From Bemisia tabaci (Eukaryota; Arthropoda; Insecta; Hemiptera; Aleyrodidae), in the NCBI RefSeq assembly GCF_918797505.1, contig NC_092801.1:33928487-33992486 (forward strand): a stretch of 64,000 nt of DNA, read 5' to 3'. The notes under the pieces were generated by a model. That model was not told the origin of the DNA and ran no database searches. It saw only the letters and a list, made by a program, of their open reading frames with translations. The number at the start of each line of letters is the position of its first letter. Position 1 is the first letter of the stretch. This document shows, one piece after another, positions 23,841-34,720 of the stretch. The translations under genes and the position numbers were made by a program.

Positions 23841-24672
23841 AAATGTGACCGTCCACAGGAAAGAGAACCTCAGTCCACAAAAATTCAAAACAGAGTTATC
23901 TAAACCAGATTATAGAGGAGAGTCTATGAAAATTTTTGGACATAAAACACCCAAAAATCTAAATTTAAACCAAAGTTAAAGTGGTTTGTAGATCATGGTG
24001 TTCAAAAAACATAGTTTCGAGTAAAAGCAGTTGAAAATTGTATTCTGCCATTTTAAGGACAGAACATTAGTGGATTTAAATGCAACCTAGTGCCCTTAAC
24101 TGGCCCTAAAATTATTTCCCACATCCATCTCATTCTTTAGGACACTATGGAAAATTTTCTGTTGACATCTCAGATTCCGATTTTTCGACTCAACTTGTCA
24201 AAAACCGCTCTGCTAAAAAGTCTGCCTCCCATGGGCAGTCACCTATTGTAATAAACAAGCCAAACATTCATCAAAAAGTTGGCTAGATGAGGTTTATAAT
24301 ATAAAGAATTCTTTGAACTCCACTACAAAGGAAGAGTGCCAACTGTGGAATGTTTCATAGAAAGGAAAGTACTGCAGATGAAACCAATGCATACATTGAA
24401 AGCTTTAAAGATTATTTGTTCAAAAGGAAGTTGAGGGTCTGTAAAACTTAATTTTGATTATTAGAACCCAATGGAAGAGCGAAGCAACGCAGTAAGGGGT
24501 GAACAGCTTTAATACATCTTGATAAATTTTTGAGGGTACCTATTCTATGCTGAAGCTTATTTTGGTTCCACAAACAAAAGCAGCGATATTCATGTGTAGA
24601 AACGCATTATTTTCAGACACAAACAGACTTTATTAACAGAGACATGAAAATCACTTTGACGTATCTGTTCTT

Positions 24673-25066
24673 GCAGGGTGCCTACGGGTAAGTATGTTCT
24701 AAAATCCCTACTTTTTAATACTTCCCAAAAATTCCTCTTTACCAAGGTTTCCTAAAATCTTTGCTTTTTCCTTGCCTTTTTCACGCTTTTTTTCTTCCTT
24801 GAAAAACCTTTTGAATACTGGCGAGGACAGATTTTTGCGAAAGATAAGCACATTCGGATTAGCAGAGTTAGATGTAGGAATTGTAAAGGAATGAACTAAA
24901 TAACCCAGAATCTAACTGAGAATTTGCAGGAACGTAATATAAAAAATTATGTACAAAAATCGCGTACCTCCAAAGTACCTGTAGGTTTATCGCAAAAATT
25001 TTGAATCACTTAAGCAAAAACATCCATACGTTTTCCATACTTCTGCACGGACCTTTCGACATCCCT
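24673..25066. mobile_element. Degenerate hAT-like CAGGG element
   Basis: The left end reads GCAGGGTGCCTACGGGTAAG and the right end CGGACCTTTCGACATCCCT, resembling the ends of the elements at 3690-4355 and 5748-6045. Internal CCCTACTTTTTNA and TTCCCAAAAATTCC blocks are shared with those elements. It is old and non-coding. Confidence 0.5.
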
Positions 25067-25338
25067 ACTTTTTCAGTGTATCCATACTATTCTCTAATGA
25101 TAGACACAATATTCTTCCCTATCTTCTCTTGTGTTGGCAATCATTCATTATTTCTTTGCAAGAGGACTGTACAATGAATCGTAGGCATGGCACAGAAGGA
25201 GGACTGCATTAGAGAGCTTACCAGAAAAAGATTGAAAGGAACATGCCGCACACTGTCTTTCAATTTAGGTAGAACCTCATGCTGATCAAAAACAATATTT
25301 TTACACTTAGCTTTGGGTCAAACTAAGAATCCAATTAA

Positions 25339-25502
25339 TTATTTCATGTCGTGACAAAAGTCATAGTTGGGAGGATCAGCGGGTACAGGCGGAGGCTCTT
25401 GAGGAATAATAATCCCCTCCGCATCTAGTAAACGTAGCTTTATTTCCATGGATAATAATGTGTCCAAGTCATTTTCCGTTTCTTTACTCGTCATTTTATT
25501 AC
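25339..25502 (-). CDS. Probable terminal coding exon, short acidic/proline-rich protein
   Basis: On the minus strand a strong acceptor (CTATTTTTGCAG) precedes an exon with an ATG eight bases in, encoding 51 residues to a TAA. The start is acidic (ETENDLDTLL), followed by a helix-like EIKLRLLDAEG segment and a proline-rich end, PPPVPADPPNYDF. This low-complexity-free composition looks like real protein, but I cannot name it. The exon could begin translation, or continue an upstream exon lying beyond 25502 or in the assembly gap. Confidence 0.45.
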
Positions 25503-25519
25503 CTGCAAAAATAGCACAC

Positions 25520-26530
25520 ATATTAACAACAATGCAATGTAAAATAAGTCATCAGTTAAAGTCTACAAGTTGATACAAACTGCAATAATAACCCAGCTGT
25601 AAAGAACACGAAATCCTAATTTTCGTGCTGGGATAAAATTTTGAGTAAACTGAATCAGGAAAAAAATGGGATTTTTTGAAGGACCAGTGAGCAGATTTTT
25701 ACTATATTGGACTCTTGAAATCTTTGGATGTGTTGCATTCATTCAGCTACAAATATTATGAGAGTCTGATTTTATTATTGGTTTTACCCTGAGAGGCAAC
25801 ATGCAGGTTTCAAGAATATCGTTTTTTATTTGTGACTATCTACAAGAAACAATTTATGTAAAATAATAAAATATTTTTGCTTCAAAGTAACTATGTTTTA
25901 GTCAATGCCAGCTTTTTTGGCGTCCTTTTAAGATGTTAGAAATAAGAGTCCAACATTAGATAATCCTGAGTTCAGGATCAAAAATTTAAATTTAAGTTGG
26001 AAAGAAGTTTTTTTAAACACATTATCTACTTGTCTAGAAAAAATTATGGTACAGTTTTCAGTATGCAAATGATAAATGAATAATCCGCAAGAAAAAAAAA
26101 ACCTACTTTCCAATAAATCTGAAATAGAGACACCAGCACTACTGCTTGGATGAAAGTTTACTAACATTTTAGCATAAATATACCTACAAAAGTCACACTG
26201 TATCCAAGTTAAAACAGTTTGAAGTTTGCAGTTAAACACACATAATTTTAGAAGCATTTAAGTATGGAGCTGCCATGTACAAGTTATAAGATAGTTATGC
26301 CAAGTAGTTACAAGATGCAAGAAAGCAGTTCATAAAAAATCTCAAATTTGATTTTTCCACCAAACCTCTCAACTGAAAACCTGCGAAAGCTTAAAATGGC
26401 CTCTCTTTATGGTGTTTCAATATTTTAGGCTTGTTTTAAACATTTTTTTTAAATTTTACGTTTTGTTGTGTTTGCAATTTCAAGTATGACATTTGTGCAT
26501 TATCAGGAATCTCATGTCGCTATATGTATG
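25520..26530. other. AT-rich DNA before the gap, nothing recognised
   Basis: No repeat, RNA gene or coding frame can be supported here. It may be intron sequence of the minus-strand gene ending at 25339. Confidence 0.4.
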
Positions 26531-27030
26531 NNNNNNNNNNNNNNNNNNNNNNNNNNNNNNNNNNNNNNNNNNNNNNNNNNNNNNNNNNNNNNNNNNNNNN
26601 NNNNNNNNNNNNNNNNNNNNNNNNNNNNNNNNNNNNNNNNNNNNNNNNNNNNNNNNNNNNNNNNNNNNNNNNNNNNNNNNNNNNNNNNNNNNNNNNNNNN
26701 NNNNNNNNNNNNNNNNNNNNNNNNNNNNNNNNNNNNNNNNNNNNNNNNNNNNNNNNNNNNNNNNNNNNNNNNNNNNNNNNNNNNNNNNNNNNNNNNNNNN
26801 NNNNNNNNNNNNNNNNNNNNNNNNNNNNNNNNNNNNNNNNNNNNNNNNNNNNNNNNNNNNNNNNNNNNNNNNNNNNNNNNNNNNNNNNNNNNNNNNNNNN
26901 NNNNNNNNNNNNNNNNNNNNNNNNNNNNNNNNNNNNNNNNNNNNNNNNNNNNNNNNNNNNNNNNNNNNNNNNNNNNNNNNNNNNNNNNNNNNNNNNNNNN
27001 NNNNNNNNNNNNNNNNNNNNNNNNNNNNNN
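26531..27030. other. Assembly gap (500 N)
   Basis: Exactly 500 N bases, a conventional placeholder length. The true gap size is unknown, and reading frames crossing it are meaningless. Confidence 1.
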
Positions 27031-27599
27031 TTTCACGGCATTTATAAATACTGAGGAATTTATATTGTTTTTAGTCGAGAGACATTTGGCATGAAACGCA
27101 TCAATCATTAACAAAACCAGGTTAATAGATTGAAATCTTATGTTATCAGTTTTTTTTTCAGCTCAAGAACATCTAAAGATGAGAGTGAAAAACTAGTATT
27201 CATTTTTGAACTTTGAATGGCAACCCATCATGGTATCTCTTGTTATACTTATGTCCATCTCATTTCTGCCTCTGTAGTTTACTTCTCTATTAAATGTAAA
27301 GTAGTGTCTCTTTCTATTTACAAACTTAAACGGGACTTGAGCATGACATTTCTGCTACCCTTTTTAATTTTGCCGTGAGAAACATCGCGCGGGCCTCCAT
27401 TTGGATCGTCCAGCCGCCGAATCGAGACCGCTCGTTTTTCGAGGCCAAATTCGTTTGCCATTTTGCGATAGGCAGGCACGGAGGTGTGTTTAATAATCGC
27501 GCTAATTAGTCATTGTCGGTACCTCCAGTTTAACACTCTCATTCGGATAAGAGCGAGTTCTCGCCCCGCATCGTGTGGCTAAAGAATTCCAGGTTGTAC

Positions 27600-28560
27600 C
27601 TCGCAACCGGGCGTGTGAGTGTGTATGATGTGCACTTCATGTTCCATGGCCCGCCATGTTTTTGAAGCATACAATCCGTTTCGCTGGAGCTAAACATACA
27701 TTGGAAGAAAACACATTGGATGTAGAGTCCAGACTCTCAAAAACATCGACAAGAAAAAATACTCTTGATTCAATCAGATTTATGCTTAGATCTAGAACCA
27801 AGCCTCTAAATTTGAGCGGATTTCCTTTTTATTTAAGCTTAGATCTGATTGAATCAAGAGTCCTTTCTCTTGTCCATGTTTTCAACAGTCAGTACTCCAG
27901 ATCCAATGTGTTTTTTTTTTTTTTTTTTTTCCAGTGTAAAATTCTTATAATTTAGCAAGATGCAATATAGCAGTAATTTTCCAACGAATCTAAGGCATGC
28001 TATTTCGGAAACAATTTAAGAAAGAGGAGATATCTTTCTTGTCGCCGTCGTTATTATTTTCTTCTGTATTTAAATGAATTGCGGGCGTGTGTGTGTGTGT
28101 GTGTAAGATGCGCATTCCATGTTCCATGGCCCGCCATGTTTTTAAAGCATACAATTTGTTTTACTGGAGCTTTTGGAGTGCTTATAATTTTAGGTAGATG
28201 CCAATTAGTAGTAATTACTACCTTTCCAACGAATCCAAGGCATGCCATTTTGGAAACATTTCAAGAAAGAGGAGACATCTTGTCGCCGTCGTTATTATTT
28301 TCTTCTGTATTCAACAGAATTGCGGGCGTGTGTGTGTGTAAGATGTGCACGTCATGTTCCATGGCCCGCCACGTTTTTCAAGCATACAATCCGTTTCGCT
28401 GGAGCTTAACATGAAATACTTAAAATTTTAGCAAGATGCAAAGTAGTAGTAATTACTATCTTTCCAACGAATCTAAAGCATGTCATTTTGGAAACGTTTC
28501 AAGATAGAAGAGGTCTCTTTCCTGTCGCCGTCGTTATAATCTTCTGCATTTAACTTCATT
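27600..28560. repeat. ~240-bp tandem repeat, about three units, first split by a MITE
   Basis: Repeated blocks are GTGTGTGTAAGATG, CATGTTCCATGGCCCGCCA, AGCATACAATCCGTTTCGCT, TTTCCAACGAATC and TTGTCGCCGTCGTTAT. The CATGTTCCATGG block occurs near 27639, 28108 and 28354. The first interval is longer because a 238-bp MITE (27699-27936) sits in it. A (GT)n microsatellite varies between units. No coding is supported. Confidence 0.9.
27699..27936. mobile_element. CACTG-ended palindromic MITE, family A copy 2
   Basis: The ends are CATTGG (mutated from CACTGG) and CCAGTG, flanked on both sides by TA. The inner TTGATTCAATCAGATTTA palindrome is shared with the other family A copies. The right end contains a 20-base T-run. 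Confidence 0.9.
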
Positions 28561-28744
28561 GATTTTGCACCTGAGGCAGTGTAATGCAAAACCATGGCTA
28601 ACAACTATTCTTACCTTGAAAAACATTTTGAGTTGGAGATATTATTTTGACTTAAAACGTCGTTTCTTGTCGACATAATTATTTTTCTTTCAAAAATTAA
28701 ATTCGTGGGGTTTTGGTACAAAGCTTTCCTAATGGAATGAGTGT

Positions 28745-28990
28745 AGTGCTCTGTGGACTGATTATCGAAATTGATAGACAAAGCTATTTTCTTTCAAAGA
28801 AATCAAAGGGAGAAGGGAGCGATCCTATCGGTGGAAGGAGGTTGTTTCAATGGAAAAAGGAGGAAAACTTTGACTAACTAACGGCAACCCAAGGAAAATC
28901 CTTCAGTTAGTCCATCATTATCGTACTCAGGCCAGAACAACTGTCACCTTCCCTTTGTCTCCTCTGTCGATAACTTTAGCAGTCAATTTC
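28745..28990. mobile_element. ~250-bp inverted-repeat element, family L copy 1
   Basis: It shares ACTAACTAACGGCAACC and the following AGTTAGTCCATCATT with copies near 42300-42555 and 57600-57770. The ends show imperfect inverted repeats around GAAATTGATAGACAAAGC and the complement of GTCGATAACTTT. It is non-coding. Confidence 0.55.
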
Positions 28991-29462
28991 AAATATCATC
29001 TTAGCCATCTCTTGCTCCTGAGGGCCCTAAATGACCCAGTGATCCATCTTCCTCCGTGAAGGTGCTCCAGTGGATCAGTTGGAAGCAAGTATGATGTATC
29101 GGCGATGAATGTCCGTTTCACGGCCGGGCACCTTTGACCGGTGACCGACGTCACGATTGATTGACCTCACGTCACGGTTGCCGTCTCGCGCCACCATTCG
29201 TAGCACTGTCCTCTTAAATGAGGATTATATTGAAAAATTTGCATCATTTTATGGTTACTTTAATGACTTTCAGCGCCGAAATGAACAATTAGGAGAAATA
29301 CGCAAAACAACGTTGTAAATACCGTGTTAATACAATTTTGACTGTGAACGGTATAAAATAAGCATTTTGAAAAACAAAGAATGATTATTCGTAGCCTGGT
29401 GGATTCTGAACTTCAGAATATTGAAAATTCTAGAATTTTTCGTGAAAATATGCGAAACCTCT

Positions 29463-29612
29463 TAATTCTTCGAAATCTGACGTCGTATGTAGGCATTTTT
29501 TAAAATGCCTGATTTGACTGGTGCGCGGAGAAAAAAACCTCGTGCGTGGGACATTCTTCGAAATCTGACGGCGTATGTAGGCATATTTTAAAATGCCTGA
29601 TTTGACTGTGTG
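29463..29612. repeat. ~90-bp tandem duplication at the edge of a MITE
   Basis: The block TTCTTCGAAATCTGACG, then GTATGTAGGCAT, AAAATGCCTGATTTGACT, GCGCGGAGAAAAAAACCTCG and TGCGTGGGAC occurs twice in tandem. The duplicated block includes the first ~27 bases of the MITE that follows, so the duplication arose after the MITE inserted. Confidence 0.85.
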
Positions 29613-29923
29613 CGCGGAGAAAAAAACCTCGTGCGTGGGACCTGAAGTTTAGGTCATATGGATCTCTGAAGTTTTCGGATTGAGCATCTGAACACTTTAG
29701 ATCTAGCTGTTCAGGTTTGGATCACACTCTTAAACTTCAGTTCTTACATCTGAAGTACCTTAGATGTGAGAACCGAAGTTTTTCGGATGTGTAAACCGAA
29801 GTACTTCAGATGTAACCAAACCACAGCAGCTGAACCTTTAGTGTTCAGATGCTCAATCCGAAAACTTCAAAGATCCATATGGCCTGAACTTCGGGTCCCA
29901 CGCACGAAGTTTTTTTCTCCGTG
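29613..29923. mobile_element. CAC-ended palindromic MITE, family C copy 1
   Basis: The left end CGCGGAGAAAAAAACCTCGT and the right end ACGAAGTTTTTTTCTCCGTG are inverted repeats. TG flanks both sides. Inner arms share ATATGGATCTCTGAAGTTTT and AGATGTAAGAACYGAAGT-type blocks in opposite orientation. The second copy is at 62738-63077. Confidence 0.85.
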
Positions 29924-30128
29924 TGTGTGCAACATCTACTAAATACTTTTAATGTATTGCAGGTTTTGCAAATTTGAAAGACGGCCCTTCCCCACCTTGT
30001 ACGGCAAAATTACGCAATCTTACCGTTTGTACCTTGTTTTGTTCCCGGTGTCCATAAGCATTTTATTAGAACACTAGAAGTTCAACGAGTGACTATGAAT
30101 ACGGCTCGTAAGACATGTCGCCGCGATT

Positions 30129-30571
30129 AAGGTGAAACGATGGATGCCATATTTTGTGTCAGAACGGCATGCGATTTATCGCATCAATTGGTTCCATTTT
30201 TTCAGCTACTCGTCATTTTTCTCCAATTTTGAGATCGCAATTCTGTTGTCAGGAGACTAAAGCACTCACTTACCGATTTTAACGAAGAAATTCAACGTAA
30301 TAAAGGCGTGGTTTTTTTTAGAGAAAATATCGCATTCGAGTGCAGTTTCGATATCAGTATCGAATGCGATGTTTTCTCTCTGAAAAAACCACGCGTTTAT
30401 TACGTTGAATTTCTTTCTTTAAATTGGTAAGCGAGTGCTTTAGTCTCCTGACAACAGAATTGCGATCTCAAAATCGGAGAAAAATGACGAGTAGCTGATA
30501 AAATGGAACCAATTGATGCGATATATCGCATGCCGTTCTGACACAAAATATGGCGTCCATCGAATCACCTT
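30129..30571. mobile_element. 443-bp near-perfect palindromic element
   Basis: The left arm starts AAGGTGAAACGATGG and the right arm ends CCATCGAATCACCTT. The arms (~215 bp each) pair through TTTTGTGTCAGAACGGCATG, GAGATCGCAATTCTGTTGTC and ATTACGTTGAAT-type blocks, with the centre near 30350. It has no coding content. The flanks show no clear target duplication. Confidence 0.9.
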
Positions 30572-30811
30572 GTTGTCGGGTTTTCGCAGCGGCTCGGCAA
30601 CAGAGCCTCACGCGCCACGACTAATGCGGCGGCAATTCCGTCACCCGTAAATTTATCAACGCCACGGCCACACGGTCCCGACGCATTTTCAGGATCACCG
30701 ATCGATATTTTTTATCGATGTCTCTAGGTCAAATACTCCGGTAACGGGTCAGTCCCGTTGTCCTGGAATGATTGCGGTGATCGAAACGCACGGCTTAGCC
30801 GAAAGTAGACG

Positions 30812-31227
30812 CACTGAAAAAAAATCTCTGTGTATTTACTAAGAAAAGGGTAAAATTACCAAGAATGCAGGGTTCTATTTGATCCCAATTTTTTCTTGGT
30901 GAAATTACCATTTATGGAATTGGTAATTTTACCGAGAAATCTCGGTAAAATTATTGAACTTTCTCGGTAATTTCACTGGACCTTAGTAAAAACTCCAATT
31001 TTATTTTATAGACTCTGGCAGAATTACCGAAGTAAAATGGCAAAGTTACGGGCATTGATTACCAATAAAATTGATATTCTTACCTGAAAAAAACTGTAAA
31101 AATACCGGTTTTTAGGTAAACTTACCAGTCTGTCTTGGCAAAATTACCAATAATTGGTAAAAAAAAAAGTGAGAAGGTAAAGGTACCAACGGACCTTGGT
31201 AAAAACGCCGAGAATTTTCTTTCAGTG
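30812..31227. mobile_element. CACTG-ended MITE, family B (416 bp)
   Basis: The ends are CACTGAAAAAAAA and TTTTCTTTCAGTG, flanked on both sides by CG. The interior is built from many short GGTAATTTTACC-like palindromes (AAATTACCAA, TTGGTAATTTTACC, GGTAAAATTA), consistent with a foldback element built by local duplication. Confidence 0.88.
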
Positions 31228-31988
31228 CGGATTACTAAGTTTTCAATTTTGATTAACGGAAACAAAATCAGTTAATTTGATGTGGAGAACGTGTAGAAAT
31301 CTGTTGTAAATTCATTATTTGGAAGGGTTTCGAATTAATAAGAACGTATATGTCATTGGGTTGACACCAATTATCCACTATATTAAGCACAGGGTTTTAT
31401 GAGTACAATAGGGAACAACACTCCCTTGTTCTTAGTTACCAGACAAAAAGTTCGCCAGATGGCAGTACCTTACGGCTAACGTGACTTTGATTGCTCGCAT
31501 CACAACAAAATCTTTCCAAGTTTGACTTAGTATGCGGATGCATGTGCCGAGGAGCTTATCAGCTTTAATGTGCTTTGCGGTGTTACTAAATATCATAACT
31601 CGCTTGGTTACATTATGTCTTCAGTGCCAGAACCTTAACTTTAGGAGATGGTTGATTTTGGAAAAGATGTTGACACAAGTGCAAAGTAAGTTGTAGTTGA
31701 GAAATTGAACAAATTCAATATTTCAGCAAAACGTATAACTCAATCGAAGAAAACTTGAGCTGGAGCCAATGAAATGACTGCCACGATATCACCCCATTCA
31801 GATCGCCAACTGTAGCAGGAAGGTAGTACTCACGAGAGTGATTGCGTTCGAGAAGCCACTAGCTATGCTTATGAGGCACCAAACGCGATTCGCGAAACGA
31901 ATTCAGGCAGCGTGGCGCGGTGGAAAGTTCCTGCGTTCTGCCGGGTAGCAGATAGTAGATTTAGCATTTTTTAATAATTTTTTCAATA

Positions 31989-32672
31989 ATGGGTTTGAAG
32001 TTCCTACTTAGTGATAAAGGGCGCGATAAATTAGTGCATCGTAAATATATCTATAGACAGGAGAAAATCGTCGGAGATCAAATAATTTGGAAGTGCGTGT
32101 TGTACGAGAGAAATTACTCCAGAGAGCTCGCTCACACGTTTAGGAAAGAAAGTGTAATGAGGACGACAGAGCACAACCATGTTGCTGACGCTGCTGAAGT
32201 GGAGGTAAAGGAAGCTGTTGATCTAATGAAAAAATTGGCCAAAGAAACCCCCAAAAACCACCCAAGATGTTGTCTCCACAGCTGTTCAAAATTTATCCCA
32301 GGGTTCTGTAGGTCATTTGCCGAAAGAATCAAATTTGAAAAGAACGGTACAAAATGTTCGAGGGGAGGAACATACCATGCCCAGTCCAAAATCACTGACC
32401 GATTTTACATTACCGGAAGAATTCGAAAACACGTTAGACGGTCGCCGGTTTTCAATTCATGACGACGGTGCATGTGAAAAGCGAATTTTAATATTTGGCA
32501 CCCACGAGGATTTTCAGTTTATGAAACAATGGAAGCATTGGTATTGCGATGGGACGTTAAATGTTTCGCACTTTCACATATCTTCGTGGAATTGCGCACT
32601 ATCTTCAGCTGTATTAATTGGTATTGCGATGGGACGTTTAATGTTTTGCTTAATCACATATCTTCGTGGAAT
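31989..32672 (+). pseudogene. FLYWCH zinc-finger / MULE-type transposase remnant
   Basis: Residues ~5-66 of the first frame match a FLYWCH zinc finger: DKGRDKLVH, then a Tyr-rich strand, WKC (W34, C36) and the final EHNH (H62, H64). The second Cys expected around residue 43-45 is missing. Downstream, in the +1 frame from ~32317, come LPKES-like, a KSLTDFTLPEEF block, LIFGTHEDF and WYCDGT. That order is typical of FLYWCH/MULE transposase proteins, where the Asp of CDGT begins the catalytic region. The frameshift near 32316, the lost Cys, an internal 80-bp duplication and a TIR insertion at 32673 show it is dead. Confidence 0.75.
32535..32672 (+). repeat. ~80-bp duplication in the MULE relic, second unit interrupted
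   Basis: TTGGTATTGCGATGGGACGT, then a variable stretch and CACATATCTTCGTGGA, occurs at about 32538 and again at about 32619. The second unit is split by the TIR element at 32673-33225 and resumes at 33226 with ATTGCGCACAATCTTCAGCT. The first unit keeps the uninterrupted GTGGAATTGCGCAC. Confidence 0.85.
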
Positions 32673-33225
32673 GGACCACTAGACAAGGTACGAATTTAAG
32701 CAATCTGATACACGTTTTTTAACCAGAATTTCACGTAAAACACGATTCGCGCAACGAAAATTACTGAAACCAACTCCTAACGAAGCTATTAACGTTTTTA
32801 TTTCACATTGGTTACGAGGAATTTGAACCACCCGCTCACAAGAAACTCAAAGCTCTACGTGAGTCAAATCGCGCACTACAACGGTTTCAGCAATCTTCTC
32901 AATCGAGCAATGTTCATGTCCCACCATGTGTTGTTCAAACTATCAGCAATTTGCTATCGCTGAGCCAAAGCGTCAAGATTGAGGTTGCCAGATTTTTATA
33001 TCGCAGAGAATATCATGATTACGTTCAGCGCGCGATGTGAGTCACGTAGAGCATTGAGTTTTCATGAGCGGGTGGTTTGAATTCACGCGTCAGGAATCAT
33101 TAAATATCTTTGTAAGTTAATAAGTTAATTTCGGTAATTTTTGTTGTGCGCATCGTGTTTTACTTGAAATTATGGTTAAGAAACATGTATCGCAATGCTG
33201 GAATCCGTACCTTGTCTAGTGGTCT
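32673..33225. mobile_element. 553-bp TIR element, copy 2 (GGACCACTAG family)
   Basis: The ends are GGACCACTAGACAAGGTACG and CCGTACCTTGTCTAGTGGTCT, flanked by AT on both sides. The interior matches the element at 2640-3188 in reverse orientation; for example, GAGCCAAAGCGTCAAGATTG here pairs with CAATCTTGACGGTTTGGCTC there. It is non-autonomous. Confidence 0.92.
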
Positions 33226-33299
33226 ATTGCGCACAATCTTCAGCTGTATTGCAATTAAAAAGGTAAGATTTTTTAACAGTCATTAATTATTATTTTTCC

Positions 33300-33960
33300 C
33301 AGGTTTTGGTTTCGGCTCGCGCGATAAATAACCGCGGCGACGAATTGCGATGGCGGTAAACTTTCGCGCGACGAACTGTGGACGACGAATTGTGCGCGAA
33401 GAATTTTCGCGATACCACCAAACGCATATGTCTCAAGCGCTAGATACTCCTGCGAGTAGCAAGCGCGTGTTAAGCACGTTTAGGCCGCTCAACGATAGCA
33501 TCAGAGCTCATCGATGAAATTTACACGCCTTTCCGTTCACACCTGCGAGCCCAGAAGCGCTTCTTTCTTGCTTGTTTACGAAACACATCCTCCAACCTTT
33601 AATTCGTATTTTCTCGGTATGACGGTACTGACAAGCAACGCTGACAAGGGAATCTGCTGGAACAGATTTACTCCGCCTTATATCCCTGAGAAGCAATTTA
33701 CTTCACCTTGAGAATATGCCGTCTAAAGCATGGAGCAAGAGAGCTGCTGGTAATCTACCGTCCTGACCTGAAGGGAAAAAACAAAACGATTAACTGTGGA
33801 TTAACAGTTAGCAAGCTTTGCACTCTCCAGTTCCTTGCAACTTGTTCATTTTCTTCAATTCAGCAGAGTATGTGTCCTTGATACTTTTAAGTTACTTTCC
33901 TGATTTTTTTATCAGCATATATAAGTATTCTTAACTTCCAATTAAAAGGATTATAAATTA
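33300..33960. other. Spacer without a recognised gene
   Basis: It contains a short GC-rich, CGCG-rich stretch (33310-33420) with repeated GACGAATTG blocks, then AT-rich sequence. The open frames on both strands (33508-33711) are mutual shadows without motifs. Confidence 0.4.
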
Positions 33961-34036
33961 AATAAAATAAATGTTAATAACAATAATCTATATTATGGTA
34001 TCTTGTATAATTGTGACCTTCATCACTCTAGTCTAT

Positions 34037-34695
34037 TTAATAATTGTCAATAAGTCGCCATCTTGTGGCTCTGATGAGCTTCTTGAGCTTGCGTTCAGAG
34101 ATCTTCCCTGTCAGGCTTCCGAGGTTCCAACCTTTCGAGAGTGCTTCATTCAGGATGCCAGAGATTCTACCTTGAGAGGGAGGTTCCTCGAAGTGAGGAG
34201 TCTCTTTTTCTGGAGAGGATGGGGGGCTGGACTCGGCGTCGTCGGGAGGTGGTGTTGCCAGCTTGGGGGGTGTCCGAGCCCCCGAGTTGTCCACAATGAG
34301 GCCAGGGAGCGTTGGTTGCTTTGGCGGAGTACTCATCTTGGGGATCTTTTAACCCAAGGACCAGTCCTTCTTAGGCGTTGGAGCCTTGACTGGCGGATTC
34401 TTCATTGACGGAGGGGCCGGAGGAGGTGGCAGCAATCTCTGGGGCTTCGCCCTCCAGGTATTCATTCGGACCTTGTGGCTCGGCCCTGCTTGGGCAGCTG
34501 GGATAAGCTTCACCAGCCTAGGCTGGGTTCTCACTCGAGAAGGAGCCTGAGAGGCGAGGTCGTTGGCTTAGAGTTGAGGGGGAGCCTGTGCAGCAATATG
34601 AGGCTCTTGAGTTAACTCGTTGAGGTTAACATCGTCTTCCGCTGAGCAATGCAGCACATCAGCCAGCTCCATCCTACAAGCCAGAAAGACAAGAT
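34037..34695 (-). pseudogene. Unrecognised proline/serine-rich reading frame with two in-frame stops
   Basis: Reading the minus strand, a possible acceptor (CTTTCTGGCTTGTAG) near 34678 leads into MELADVLHC.., followed by one frame to 34037 that is broken only by two stops, near 34568 and 34346. The middle is proline-rich (LLPPPPAPPSMKNPP). The end has a Ser/Pro/Glu stretch, then a basic amphipathic segment, KISERKLKKLIRATRW. A consistent frame over ~215 codons with just two stops suggests a decayed exon or retroelement gag-like protein. I cannot name it. Confidence 0.4.
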
Positions 34696-34720
34696 TAGCA
34701 GTTAGAAGAGTATTTAAGTA

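Noticed and set aside
26468..27114. Open frames of 176-208 codons across the N-run
   Set aside because: They consist almost wholly of unknown residues from the assembly gap.
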